Origin: Schistocephalus solidus
Taxonomy: Eukaryota; Platyhelminthes; Cestoda; Diphyllobothriidea; Diphyllobothriidae
Direction: 5' to 3'
Assembly: GCA_017591395.1 (NCBI GenBank)
Contig: WEDG01001078.1
Location: 62,001-126,000 of the forward strand
DNA length: 64,000 bases
Shown here: positions 45,048 through 56,420 of the stretch, in pieces
Layout: each line of letters begins with the position of its first letter
Position numbering within the stretch: position 1 is the first letter of the stretch
Notes under the pieces: model-generated
Told to the model about the DNA's origin: nothing
The model's input: the letters and a program-made list of their open reading frames with translations, nothing else
Database searches by the model: none
Translations under genes and position numbers: made by a program

Positions 45048-46960
45048 AATGGACTCCACAAAGCGTCCATGGACCCTCGAACTGACGCCACCAAAGCAGC
45101 CTTCTTTAGATGCCGCCACCTTGTACAGCACAGCTGCGGAAGCTGCAGGACGTCTGGATGGTCAAAAGACTGAGGAAATCCAAGGGTATGTGGACCGTAA
45201 TGAAATGAAAAACTTATTCAAAGCCACCAAGGCAATCTACGGCCCCTGCGTCAAAGGAACCGCACCGCTGCTCAGCTCTGACGACACAACACTTCTGACA
45301 GAGAGATCCAAAATTATGAGGCGTTTTGCCGTATACTTCAAAAGTGTCCTTGATTGCTCATCAGCTATCTCCGATGCTGCAATTGACCGACTCCCGCAAG
45401 TGGACACGAACTATGACCTGGAGCTGCCGTCTTCCCTGCCAGAAACCATCCGGGCCGTGCAACATATTTCCATCGGGAAAGCACCGGGATCCGAAGCAAT
45501 CCCACCGGAAGTCTACAAGCACGGCGAACCCCAGCTGATGGCAGAACTCACAACACTCTTCAAGGAGATGTGGCACCAAGGTCAAGGTTATCAGGATTTC
45601 AATGGCTCCAAAATTGTCCACTCGCTACAAGAAGAAAGGCAACTGCCAAATCTGTGACAACCACCGAGAAATCTCACTGCTGAACATCGCCAGAAAGATC
45701 TTAGCCCAAATTCTCCTCAATCGTCTGAACGCTCACCTGGAGCAAGGACTGCTCGCGGAAAGCCAATGCGGCTTCCAACGACACCGAAGAACAATCGCAT
45801 GAATTTTCGCCGCCTGCCAGCTACAAGAAAACTGCCAGGAGATGCGAACTCACCTTTACACTACCTTCGTGGATCTGCCGAAAGCCTTTGACACGGTGAA
45901 TCACGACAGACTGCGGAAAGTCATGCAGAAATTCGATTGTTCTGATTGGGTTCTAAAGCACATGGTGCGGCAGCTTCATCATGGGATGGCGGCACGTGTC
46001 ACTGACAACGGGAATGTATCCGAAGCATTTGCAGTAACCAACGGAGTGAAACAGGGCTGCGTACGGCCCCCACCCACTTCAGTCTCATGTTCTCTGCTAT
46101 GCTGATGGACGCCTACTGTGACGAACAGCCCCGGATCCACATCGCTATTTCATGGACGGCCGACTCCTCAACGAACGGCGGATGCATTTCCACTCGCGTG
46201 TTTCCACAGTCATAATCCACGAACTTCTCTTCACTGACGACTGCGCACTCAATGCAACGACAGAAAGGGACCTGGAAAGGAGCATGGACCTCTTTGCTGC
46301 CGCCTGTGACGACTTCGAACTTCGCATTAAAACTAAGAAAATACCACTTAAAAAACACCAACACCGCAGCTCACATCAATTTCAATGGCGCCAAACTGGC
46401 GCCCTTCACGTACCTGGGTATCAATCTCTACCGCAGCATCAAAGTCAACGATAAGGTGGCCAATCAGATCGCCAAAGCCAGCCAAGCTTTCGGGCTCATG
46501 CAGAACATCGTGTGGAATCGGCATGGTCTCCATCTTAGCACTCAACTCAAGATATACAAAGCTGTTATCCCACCAACGCTGCTGTACGTGAAAACATTTC
46601 GGTGCTCTTCCAAAAGCAGGCATGGAAGCTCAACCATTTCCACCTCAGCTGCCTCCGCAGAATACTAAACCTGAGATGGCAAGACAGGATCCCGGATACG
46701 GAAGTGTTAAAACGAACAGGGCTTCTCAGCATCTACGCTCAACTGAAACAACTGAAAATGCGCTGGAATGGCCACATTGCGAGGATGGACGACGAACGAC
46801 TACCCAAACGACTCTTCTACGGAGATGTCGCCTTGGTTTCTCGTCCACAAGGGGGTCAAGTACGACGCCACTAGGACACTCTGCAGACCTCCATGTAGGA
46901 ACTGCTGATGAACCCTGCACACATGAGATGACCTCGCCCCCATTCCACCTGCCTGGAGGA
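45048..46960 (+). pseudogene. Outer RTE-like LINE: reverse transcriptase
   Basis: Motifs in order over three frames: 'GKAPGSEAIPPEVYKHGEPQ', 'SKIVHSLQEER' with 'NHREISLLNIARKILAQILL', 'ESQCGFQRHRRTI', 'TTFVDLPKAFDTVNHDRL', 'VTNGVKQGCVRPP' (canonical VKQGCVLAP), 'ELLFTDDCALNA' (A/TDD catalytic box), 'APFTYLGINLYRS', '[20 protein letters not shown]' and '[20 protein letters not shown]'. At least five frame shifts separate these blocks. The element is of RTE type, with the long C-terminal region leading into fingers. Confidence 0.85.
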
Positions 46961-47970
46961 GGACAGTGAAGAAGCCAACAGGATCGCCGCCGCCAAGGCC
47001 AAAATAGTGGCACGAAAGTCACCAGCGCCCCGGACCAACACCGCCAATACCCAAGTCCTTCCGAAATGTCTGCGTTGTAAATGCCCCTTCCTCGCGTTAC
47101 TCGGTCTGGTTGGACATATTCGGACGCAATACAACAACAATTTGACAACTCAAACTTCTACGGCAAACTATACCAACCCTCCTTTAGACCCCCCAACCCT
47201 AACTCCTGGAACCAATTCCATTACGCCCACCATTATCGAGATCACATCATAATCATCACCTGTTACCCCCACCACCACCACCGCTGCCACTACCTTCACC
47301 GTCATCGTCACCACCATCGTCACCACCGTCAACACCACCACCACCACCACCACCATCGTCACCACCACCACCACCACCACCACCACCACCACCACACCAC
47401 CACCACCACCACCACCACCACCACCACCAGCGACGGAGCCTCCATCCTAAACTGTCCTCATTGCGACCGCACATTCACCTCAGGAATCGGCTTGGACGGT
47501 CACTTGCGAATCAATCGTACACAGACAGGTAAACCAGTGCCTGGAGCACCAACCCAGAGCAGAGGTCACCGAATCCACTGCCCTCACTGTTCTCACGCAT
47601 TCACTCACTGCACTGGCCTATTCGGCCACATGCGCATCCATGACAGTGGAATTCACCGCAATGCCGACAACACCGATACCCCATGCACACCCTCCGCTCC
47701 TGCAATTCTCAACACCACTGCCACCCCCACTACCACGAACGACATCCCCCAGCCCCTCCAGATTTCTCCTCCCAACACTGCGACCGCAGCTTCAAATCAC
47801 ACATCGGCCTGGTTGTTCACCTGCGGATCTATCACATGGAGCCTTGTGAACGAGTGCCTCGGGTACCGGCCTGTAGACGCCGCACCCGCTTCTACTGTCC
47901 TCACTGCTTCCGCACTTTCTCACCCCATATGGGCTGATAAGGTCACATGCGCTCTACGATAACCTGTGGT
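46961..47970 (+). pseudogene. Outer RTE-like LINE: C-terminal C2H2-type finger region
   Basis: After 'NRIAAAKAKIVARKSPAPR' come four finger-like units. Finger 1 (47068-47130): 'CLRCKCPFLALLGLVGHIR', with the final ligand changed to Tyr. Finger 2 (about 47450-47515): 'CPHCDRTFTSGIGLDGHLRI', ending in Asn instead of His. Finger 3 (47577-47640): 'CPHCSHAFTHCTGLFGHMRI', then His, complete C-x2-C-x12-H-x3-H. Finger 4 (about 47770-47935, other frame): 'HCDRSFKSHIGLVVHLRI', and part of a fifth, 'FYCPHCFRTFSPHMG'. A CAC/ACC repeat separates fingers 1 and 2. Spacers contain 'TGKPVPGAP'. A nucleic-acid role for the fingers in the intact element is inference. Confidence 0.75.
47269..47428. repeat. (CAC)n/(ACC)n microsatellite
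   Basis: An interrupted trinucleotide tract of about 160 bp. In one frame it reads poly-His, in another poly-Thr, on the minus strand poly-Val or poly-Gly; these long frames are artefacts of the repeat. It sits between fingers 1 and 2 of the LINE. Confidence 0.9.
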
Positions 47971-48317
47971 AAACTACCGTTATCTAAACAAAATTAGCAC
48001 ACAATACGTCCGCCTTTGCGTACACAACATCCTTTTAATCACAATGTAACTGAGAATATCACGGTTTTCTAGAAACCGTGACCTGGTAGGCTGCCAATCT
48101 GACGCATACACAAGACCACACCGTCGGCGCAGTGAGTGTTGTGCGTTAAATGCCTAACTAGTGGACTGGGAGCCAGATGATGATAGATCCTGCTTACCCT
48201 GGTTAATTGAATCCTAGTGTGTGCGATTTGGGGGCCAGGTCGTGCCATGGCGCGATGATGTGTACGCCGGCCCGTCAGCCAGTCACTGAGGTCTACGGCT
48301 CAGCGCAGTTTTTCTTC
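47971..48317. other. Probable 3' UTR of outer LINE and junction
   Basis: Sequence from the last finger to the start of the inverted segment. 'atgcctaactagtggactgg' near 48150 resembles 17990-18006. No polyadenine or simple-repeat tail marks the end. Confidence 0.35.
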
Positions 48318-49157
48318 GCAATAAACAATCTGATGAGCTTGAAACTATCCCAGTGCGCTGGAAGCCGTGGCTTAGATGTTTGCCAACTAACGGGATAACT
48401 CGGACCACGTGGTTTGTTCAGTGTACATTTGTGCGCACTCAACGATTGGCAGACTGAAAGTCAGTATGCAATCGTACCTTCTTAATGTGGCCTTTATAGC
48501 ACTTCCACTCAGATGGGATCCGAGCCGCCCCTCTCTTCTGTTGTTGTGTTCTTGTTTGGTGTTGAATACAGTGCGTGGACCTGCACCCTCTCCCATCTCC
48601 GGTCTTTTTGACTCTGTCTTGACAGTGGGTCCAGGTGGGGGAGTGGAACCGAGAGTGAGGTAGATGCATCGAAAGTCTACTCTCCCAATAATCCAGTGCA
48701 AGTTAGCGTCCCTGCTGTGGAGCGTATGGTGGACACTGTCAAATTCGTTGGTCGAACTTTTATTGTGTGCTTTGAAACCTGCTATCCGACCGTTATTTAC
48801 CGCAGGGTATTGTGGAGCCGCATGTCTAAGGAGACCCATCCAGTGTGTAAATGTACAGTAGCAGTGCGGGTAGTGAAGGCAGGCGTGGCGACGGTTTATC
48901 GGACCCCAGACACTGGTTTGCCAGCCTCTGTGCGATAGATTCACAGGTGATTGACCAGGCCTGTGCGTGAGGTGAATTTGCGGGTGCAGTGTAGGCAGAA
49001 GAGTTTGGGAGGGGCTGAATGGTTGTCGTCCATGGTAGCAGTGGCGGTTGTCATGTTGTTGGTGATGGTGGGAATGGCAGAAGGGAATGTTGGGTGTGGG
49101 GTATCGGTAATGTCGAAATTGCGAAAAATCTGCGAGGAATGTTTTTCTTAATTTCAC
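48318..49157 (-). repeat. LINE finger plus 3' tail, minus; arm 2 of the inverted repeat
   Basis: Read on the minus strand, 48980-48318 matches 35104-35755 over both finger remnant and tail: 'CLHCTRKFTSRTGLVNHL', the same TGA, 'IYRTEAGKPVSGV' and a second finger 'PHCYCTFTHWMGLLRH'. A further part, 48981-49157, carries the His/Pro/Thr-rich spacer preceding the finger. The 256-codon minus frame over this interval is a mixture of frames, not a protein. Upstream parts of the LINE are missing. Confidence 0.65.
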
Positions 49158-49680
49158 AAGCTATTTTGGCAGTTGATTAACTGGCATTCTTGTCCGTTGT
49201 CGGTATACTGCCTAATATACGTGCGACCACAAACACATTAGAATGCATAAATATAAACTAAGGTGATGTGCCTTGGTAAGACATTCTTTGCCACTTAGTA
49301 TGGGTTGAGCTGCACTGAAAGTCCTTTTAATGGTTTATCATAACCATAGCTCAAATTTGTTTCAATTGTCGGCTGAAAGAGGAAAATATATCGAAGTGTG
49401 GTATTTGAGGAATGCCACAAAGGATGCCACAGAAGATTACTATATTTCTAAATTAAATATATTGGAAAAGTATTCTGATAATGTTTACGCTGAATCGTGA
49501 ATATCCTCAGTGCACCATCTAACCATAAACACTTTTTTATTTTGAAGAGTGAGATACGGTTCAGTTTCCGTGGTGTAGACATAGGCTTAGTAAATGCAGA
49601 TGTGGGTCTTTGTACATATTTTTGCGGAAAGTGCGCATCTGACTTAATCACATTTTTTTAAGCAGAGCAAGTCCGAGAAA
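49158..49680. other. No supported feature
   Basis: AT-rich, no repeat match noticed. Confidence 0.4.
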
Positions 49681-50053
49681 TACGGTTGGATGCCCTGTTC
49701 CCTTTCCATTTTGAATGTAACCTTAGTGTGCATGTCATTTACAGCGGTAGGCCGATCCTTTGTCTTTTGGCCCTTATTAACAGTGGTAATGATGCTTTCG
49801 GCGATCAACCAGTAGTTTCCCCTGTTTAATTTTTAGCTCTTTCCTGGATTGAAATAAAAACGGTTGAAATAAATACGGTTGGATGCCCTGTTCCCTTTCC
49901 ATTTTGAATGTAACCTTAGTGTGCATGTCATTTACAGCGGTAGGCAGATCCTTTGTCTATTGGCCCTTATTAACAGTGGTAATGATGCGTTTGGCGACCA
50001 ACTGGTAGTTTCTACTGTTTAATTTTTAGCTCTTTCCTGGATTGAAATAAAAA
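49681..50053. repeat. Two-copy tandem duplication, period 193 bp
   Basis: The unit starting 'tacggttggatgccctgttc' at 49681 recurs at 49874; 'tagctctttcctggattgaa' ends both. The two copies differ at only about ten positions, so the duplication is recent. There is no coding content. Confidence 0.9.
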
Positions 50054-53000
50054 CGTGTGCTAAGATAATATGGTAGGTCTGGTCATGCTCTAGTCAGTCA
50101 GAGGAATCGAAATCTCAAGCCTGTTTGTGCACTACCATTTAGTTTTATTTTTGCTATTTTCGTAAACGAAGTCTTTCCGCGCTTATATCGATTTTAAATA
50201 TAACCTTACCGTCTTTTTATTGAGTGGCAGAACAGACTTGAATAGTCGTGCATGTATTATTTGCGTTACATGCCACTTGTGGAAGAAAGCATCAGAAAAA
50301 CGGCCATGAAATTCGCTGATGCCGATAAATTCAACTGTTATCAATTTATATCCGTAAAAAAGCACATTGCACATGTTAAATATTTAAGTACTGTAGAAAT
50401 TGGTTTCTGAGTTAAAGTTTACTTAAAGTGGGATTCCAAAGGTGCACATCCATATGAAACGTACTAATTGCGGTCAGTTGGCGTTTAACAAAATGTTTCA
50501 AACTGTTTTGATGTTGTAACACTTGCCTTATTTACATGACCATTCGTACAAAGTTCAAAAACTTCCCGATCGTTTTTCACGAAATAATGACAATAAGCAG
50601 TACATCCTTCCTAAAATACAGGAAACACGAAAGCAGAAAATACCTAGCAAAGGGGCAAGCAAAATTTTAGGAAATGGGGTATGTGGTTCTTGAATTGACA
50701 AAGTTCTATTCCATAAAAATCCTATTTCAGAGAATCCGTAAAGTCCTGGATACATTCCTGCCATTTCCTGCCATTTATATAGGGTATGAATCCCAGATTG
50801 AACTAAAGAATGGGTTGCAGAAATCTTAAATGTGTGGGAAGGTCGCTGGAGAACAAAAGTCCACATATAGTCGCAATATGCCTGAAATATATGAAAATAG
50901 ATTTAAAAGTTCGACGTTGGAAGAATAGCGCGAAAGTCTCCTCCCAAGGTGTCCTATTTTAACCTAAAGATCCGTTCAAAAATATTTGTCAGCATCTTAT
51001 ACTGCACGCAGACGCACTTGTCAATTTATAACTTGTTTATATACCAGGAAATTTAATTTCTCCAAACTTTATTCCGTAAAAGTCAACCAGAATACTCGAG
51101 AATAAGCTTAAGCGTTTAAATGAGATTCAGACAGGAAGTATCTGTTAGAAATTACCCTGAACAAGATGACCATGCAAGGATGAAGGAGAAGCGGCCCTAC
51201 AGAAACCTTTCAAGGAAAACATTAGAAATGGCAATTACAGGGAGATTGGAGTTTGAAAGCAAAAACAGAGGGCTCCCTGCGTCAGTAGACGTTTCACATA
51301 ATCTGTTGAGCTTCCCCCTATTGACTTGATCCATAAGGCCATTTTAGGCCTCAGCGTCAGCTGTCATATTGTGACTTTGGAGCAATGCCGTAGAGTCATC
51401 TCTAGGATCAAGCATTCTGCTACTGAACCTGTCATAGAGTGAAAAGTTGTGAAGTGTCACGGCTGCTAAATCCATATGCCATTGCAGTCTTCAAGTTGGT
51501 CACAAATAAGAAGAGGAAAAGTGGGATACCGACAGAGGGATCATTGCTGATAAAAGCGAGAGAGAGAGTATTGTATTCTCAAGAGAACGATTGGATAATG
51601 TAGGGAAGAAAGTTGACAGGCGGACGAATGCACACGTCCAAAGACGCGAGAGCATGCGTCCCGAAGGATAGAAGAGGAGTTGTCATGACGCCTAAAGTGA
51701 GCGCATATCAGCGTCGGCCTTGAAGCTGATTGGTCGTTTTCGATACCCATGATTGGGCCTGAACCAGCCAGACCCTGGAACGCGGGAGAGGTGCAGCGTT
51801 GCGACAGGTGCCTGGAGAAGGGCCACTACATAAACCATGACTTTTAATTAAGGAAGCTGTTCCTTCGGAGGCCTGTTTATTTGTTATAGCCAAGGAACTG
51901 CCGAAATAATCGAGAATTTTCCCTCAGCTTCCACGCCCCACGAAGGTGACAACAGTTTATAGCCCCAATACCGGATCTTCGGGATAAACGAAAAGCAGAA
52001 CTTTAATCCAATGACTTCGAACACCACCTGTTAGGTTTGGCGTTGAAGGGAATTCAGCGTTTTCTGAAGTTTTTACGTTTTGAAACCCCATAACTATGTT
52101 CAATCAAGTAATTTTTCATAAAAACATGATTTTCAAAGACTGGTGACGAAAGGTGACTAAGAAGTATGTGGAGTTGGCAGGAATGAGCTGCTGGACTTCC
52201 CAATCAGAGAAATTCCAAAGATTTTAACAGTACTTAAATACCCATGAAGCCTGCAGTCAGCATTAATGATTCCTTTCTACTAGGAACGCGTACGCACCCG
52301 AATCAAATCACATATTCTGAGCAAAGTATAAAAATACATCTGCATGCGAAATGTAAGCAACTCAAGAAGAAGCTATCAGGCTTAATTGTCTGAGGTCACT
52401 AGTGTCTGCAGGTTACCAAAGGTGTATACTTCATCCTAGCCCACATTTAAGTCTAGATGAAAATTCATCACTTCTCTCCCATTTCCTGCTGACGGTGGCA
52501 GATCATAGAGTTAAATGTGATGCAAATGGTTAATCAAGTCAACAATAATTAATGCAAACCACAGGAACCATATTTTTCATGGCTGATTTGAAGAGTGCAC
52601 GACGATAAAGAATTTCAAATTAGCCAGGACAGCAGTTAAGTATTGTGTGGTTTATTGATTTTCCATGCCCTCTAGAATAAAATATTACAAAGGTGTCAAT
52701 ATTATATGCTTTCTTGTAAGCATTTAATAGCAAATCACGTTTGCTTCAGTTTTTTACTGAAAAAATGGGTATGTTTATTAAGTTAATATTTTCCAGTCAC
52801 CAAATATTTCAAGCCCAATCTGTTGTTCCATTTGCGTTAAAGGTACTCAGTCTACAAGCTATATGCCTTTCATAGAACCAGGTATAATACGTTCCTGTGT
52901 GTCATTAAAAATACATCACATAGCACTCAAAAACTGCACATACGATGTGGACTACACCGTAGTATTCCTGAGCGGCAGTTAAAAAATAAACAGATTCGTT

Positions 53001-53215
53001 TCATTTGAAAACACATTCTACAGTCTTTGAAAAGCTCATTATTAAAAACTTGTTTTAAAATGAAAACATGGTCTTCCTTGGATTTAAAATTCTGAAGAAG
53101 CGATCAACTATCAAAAGAATATAAGCAGTAATATGTTTGAAGGTGTTTTCTAGAAAATATCTTTGAATTTTATGGGAGTCAAAAGTCCGTAGAAAAAATG
53201 CGCACTACTTAGGTA
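50054..53215. other. AT-rich stretch, no supported gene
   Basis: Frames at 50555-50866 (minus, 103 codons) and 51120-51329 (plus, 69 codons) were examined and show no known motif or good splice pair. No repeat family was matched. Confidence 0.4.
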
Positions 53216-53219
53216 GCCT

Positions 53220-53340
53220 TTTTACGCCTGAGATATATTCAGAAGACCAAAAGAACGTCCGATCAAAGGTCGGCTTTCTGATGTGCCTGAAATATCTTGG
53301 GATTATGCTCCAGGAGAATAAATCTTACAACTCTACTTCC
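53220..53340 (+). repeat. Core repeat family 3, copy 4 of 5
   Basis: 'gatcaaaggtcggctttctg', 'atgtgcctgaaatatcttgg', 'gattatgctccaggagaata' and 'acaactctacttcc' match the other members in order. Confidence 0.55.
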
Positions 53341-55220
53341 TTTTTTAAACCCGTTGTAAAATGTTGCCTAACATTGCATGAGATTGCTTACTGACTGTAA
53401 ATCCATATGTGAGCTAAAGCATTTTTAAACTATGCTTTCATGTTGTCTTTTCTGTTGGCACAAACTTATTTGATGCAAAACGAAATGTGAAACAGAACTA
53501 GACCGAGAATGTGTTATCCACTAGAACCATTGAATTTTTGCTATTCATTGAAAAAACGTCTTTCTTTAACTCAAAGCGAGTAAAATGCTGACGTTTTTAA
53601 GTCAATAATGAAAATAACACTGGATGATATACACGTTTATAGTCCTGACTATGACACGCAATCACGACGAAGTTAACTTTAAAAGGCTTCTGCACTTTTT
53701 CACGGTTTTACCGGAGTTATAAAAAAGTGAAATATGGAAAAGTGACGAGGAAGAGAAGGCAACTGTGATAGAACAAAGGACAATCACGCAATTAACGCCT
53801 GAATTATAGACCACAAAAGAAATACCAATTTTTAAAGTTAGGATAAGTTATAAGGGGGAATGCAAGAAAGGTTGGTGGGATAAAAGATGCCGCCATAGGC
53901 AGAGACTAGCTGCAGTCTGCTTAATGATAAATGAGCCTGCGAGTGAAGTCGGAAATTCCGCAAATAGTTATTATTTAGAGGCCATATGCGACACTAAGCG
54001 ATACTTATCCGGAAGATTTATTTAAAAAAACTCCTGAAGCCGTAAATGGACAAAACTGAGGTCAGCTAAGGTTCATTTTTTCCGAATAAGCTAAATAGAT
54101 AATTTATGATTGGAGGACAATGCTAAAAGTAAAAGTTGATAATTTCATAAGCACATGTTAGTGCTCTGAATGCAAGAAGGCTAAACAAATTGGCAGAGAT
54201 GCATTGAGGGGTAGGTTAAAACTAAAAAAATGATTCAAGTGTGGCAGTGTAATAGTTCATACCAAAGATTAATTGTTCAAATGCAGCTGTTCTAGTGTGT
54301 GCATTTACAAATGGCTTAGAAGACTAGCTAGCAGATGTTTGTTAACTATCGTTGTATCTTGGCAGGTCCAAACGTAATCTAATAAATTTAAGTTACATGC
54401 ATTAAATATGCTATGTAATTAGCATGCGGCTAAAAATGTCGGGGTACAACATTTGAAATTAGTAAGCTGAAGATTCAGAAAGCCCTCCAGAGATGCCTTC
54501 CGACGGATGGGAAAAGTGTACTAAGCTGTTGAGTGCTACTTAAACTGCAGCCGAAAAAAGTATTAATAACTGACATGGCATAACAGAAATAAGAGAATTT
54601 ATAATAATATTCGGTTAAAAACAAGTCTTCCGGATGGATGTGAAGTAGTACTGCAAAGGCCTCAAGAAAGAGGCACTAGTCATTCTCATGTCTGCTGCAG
54701 GGAATACTCCTGGAATAATCTTATTTAGGTAAAGCAGTCGTAGTCCACTTTTCCAGAAATTAACGGCCAGCCGAACCAATCGGTGACCACCGCACGAAAT
54801 GTGATATCCAACTCGCTGGCATAAAACGTTCTTACTGGGAAGGTATATGTTCATTATTCCGATGCAGTAACTAACTTCAGCAAAACTTCATTTTAATGAT
54901 TTGCTATTTCCGTAATAAGTCAATAAGTAGATATTTATAATATATAGAATCCGCAAAGAAAAAGCTGGATGACCAGCTAAGGAGCAGAACCTTTCGCTGC
55001 TGAGTTATGCAGCTGCAGAAACAGGTGAAACGCGAACCTCACATTTTGTTTGTTACCTATTTCATGAGTACGGCTTAATACCTTTCGTGCTACTTGCAAT
55101 ACTATTCGTTCTTACGACGGGATTCCGCTGTTATTTCACAGAAGTTGATTATCTACGACTCACATATTCATTAAAACGTCCGGTCTGATCGTAAAGAGTC
55201 ATGTTCCGGATATTAAACTC
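53341..55220. other. AT-rich stretch, no supported gene
   Basis: A 79-codon minus frame at 54615-54854 has no recognisable features. Nothing else was noted. Confidence 0.4.
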
Positions 55221-55224
55221 CATG

Positions 55225-56420
55225 TTATAAGCTTGATGCACAGTAGATTGCCTAATTCATGAAATGTATATATCATATTTTAAGGTGGTAGCAAGGCAGG
55301 CATTTTAACGTGTAAGCTCTGTTTGTTGTATTGAATTGATGCAAAAAAGCTGTTACATAATAAAGAGTTCAGTTCAAATCGTTTTATTGACGGAAAAATG
55401 GGGCTAGATTTAGCAAAATACGATGTTTCATGCAATGCAGAAATTTTCCTAAGCTATTAAAAGCTAAGAATCAAAGCAGTTTGTTTTTGTTCGCAGTACT
55501 ACGAATGAATATTAATATAAGCCGGAAAAATTTGGATGGATAACGGAACACTTTGTTTTGTTTTCACGAAAATCAGGTGAATGCATTTTTGAAGTAGCAC
55601 ATTGTTTTTGGAAAAATGAGGGCAGATTTAGTCTTATAAATTACGTTTTGCTAATTTATGACTATTTATTTAAAAAAACGCTGCTGTAAACTTGTGTACC
55701 TGTACTGTGTGCACCAAACCGATTATTAGGATCTGAACCGCGCATATATACAAAATGCGATGAAAAGCCATCTCTTTTCGCTGTCACGGCGTACGCAAAG
55801 CCTGTAAAGACAATTTCGGTCTGCATTCGACTATAAATGGATCATGAAACTTGTAACGAAGGGGCAGAACATTGATATTTTATCGCAAAGTCTTAGTATA
55901 TATTCGGCGACTCTCATGGGCGTTTGAAATCTTAGCACTAGACTGAGAAGTAAACAAATATCTCAAAACGGTCAAATAGAAAGAGATCAGTGAGTCATTT
56001 ACTTTGAAAAGTTTTACTTAACCCACATCGAACGAAAGCCACAGTTATGGACGGTTGACTGAAGACACTGAAAATCGTAAAGGATATGTATGTGAAAAAC
56101 GCTAAAAAAGACTATGTTCAAACGAAATTCTACTTTTGCTACTTTATTCACTCGTTTAGTTGCATAGACAGGTTTCCTGTACATTTAAAACTTCAGTTTA
56201 CTCAACTATATCAATTTCTCACCTTTTCATAATTTGTACCTTTTCTAAAAAATAAGTAATTCTAGACAATGTAATATTAATTGTAAGCCAAAATAAGCAT
56301 TTTTTTCTAACGGTCGATTCTTTATTGATGTAAAACTTTGGGGTACGCAGCGTGTGCTGATTTCGCGTAATGGGCCGTAGTTCATGAAATCCATAACATT
56401 TTATGAGTTACTGTATACAA
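55225..56420 (+). repeat. Non-coding dispersed repeat family, copy 4 of 4
   Basis: Colinear with 27095-28520 from 'cagtagattgcctaattcat' through 'ttgttgtattgaattgatgc', 'cgcagtactacgaatgaata', 'ttttcacgaaaatcaggtga', 'gtatatattcggcgactctc' to 'gtgctgatttcgcgtaatgg' and 'ttcatgaaatccataacatt'. The similarity is high enough to see by eye along the whole length, with a deletion of about 200 bp relative to the longer copy. Confidence 0.65.

Noticed and set aside
47256..47474. Poly-Gly/Trp/Val proteins on the minus strand
   Set aside because: They are translations of the CAC microsatellite.
48387..49157. A 256-residue minus-strand protein
   Set aside because: It mixes frames of a decayed LINE finger and non-coding tail; the finger ligands sit in another frame with a TGA.
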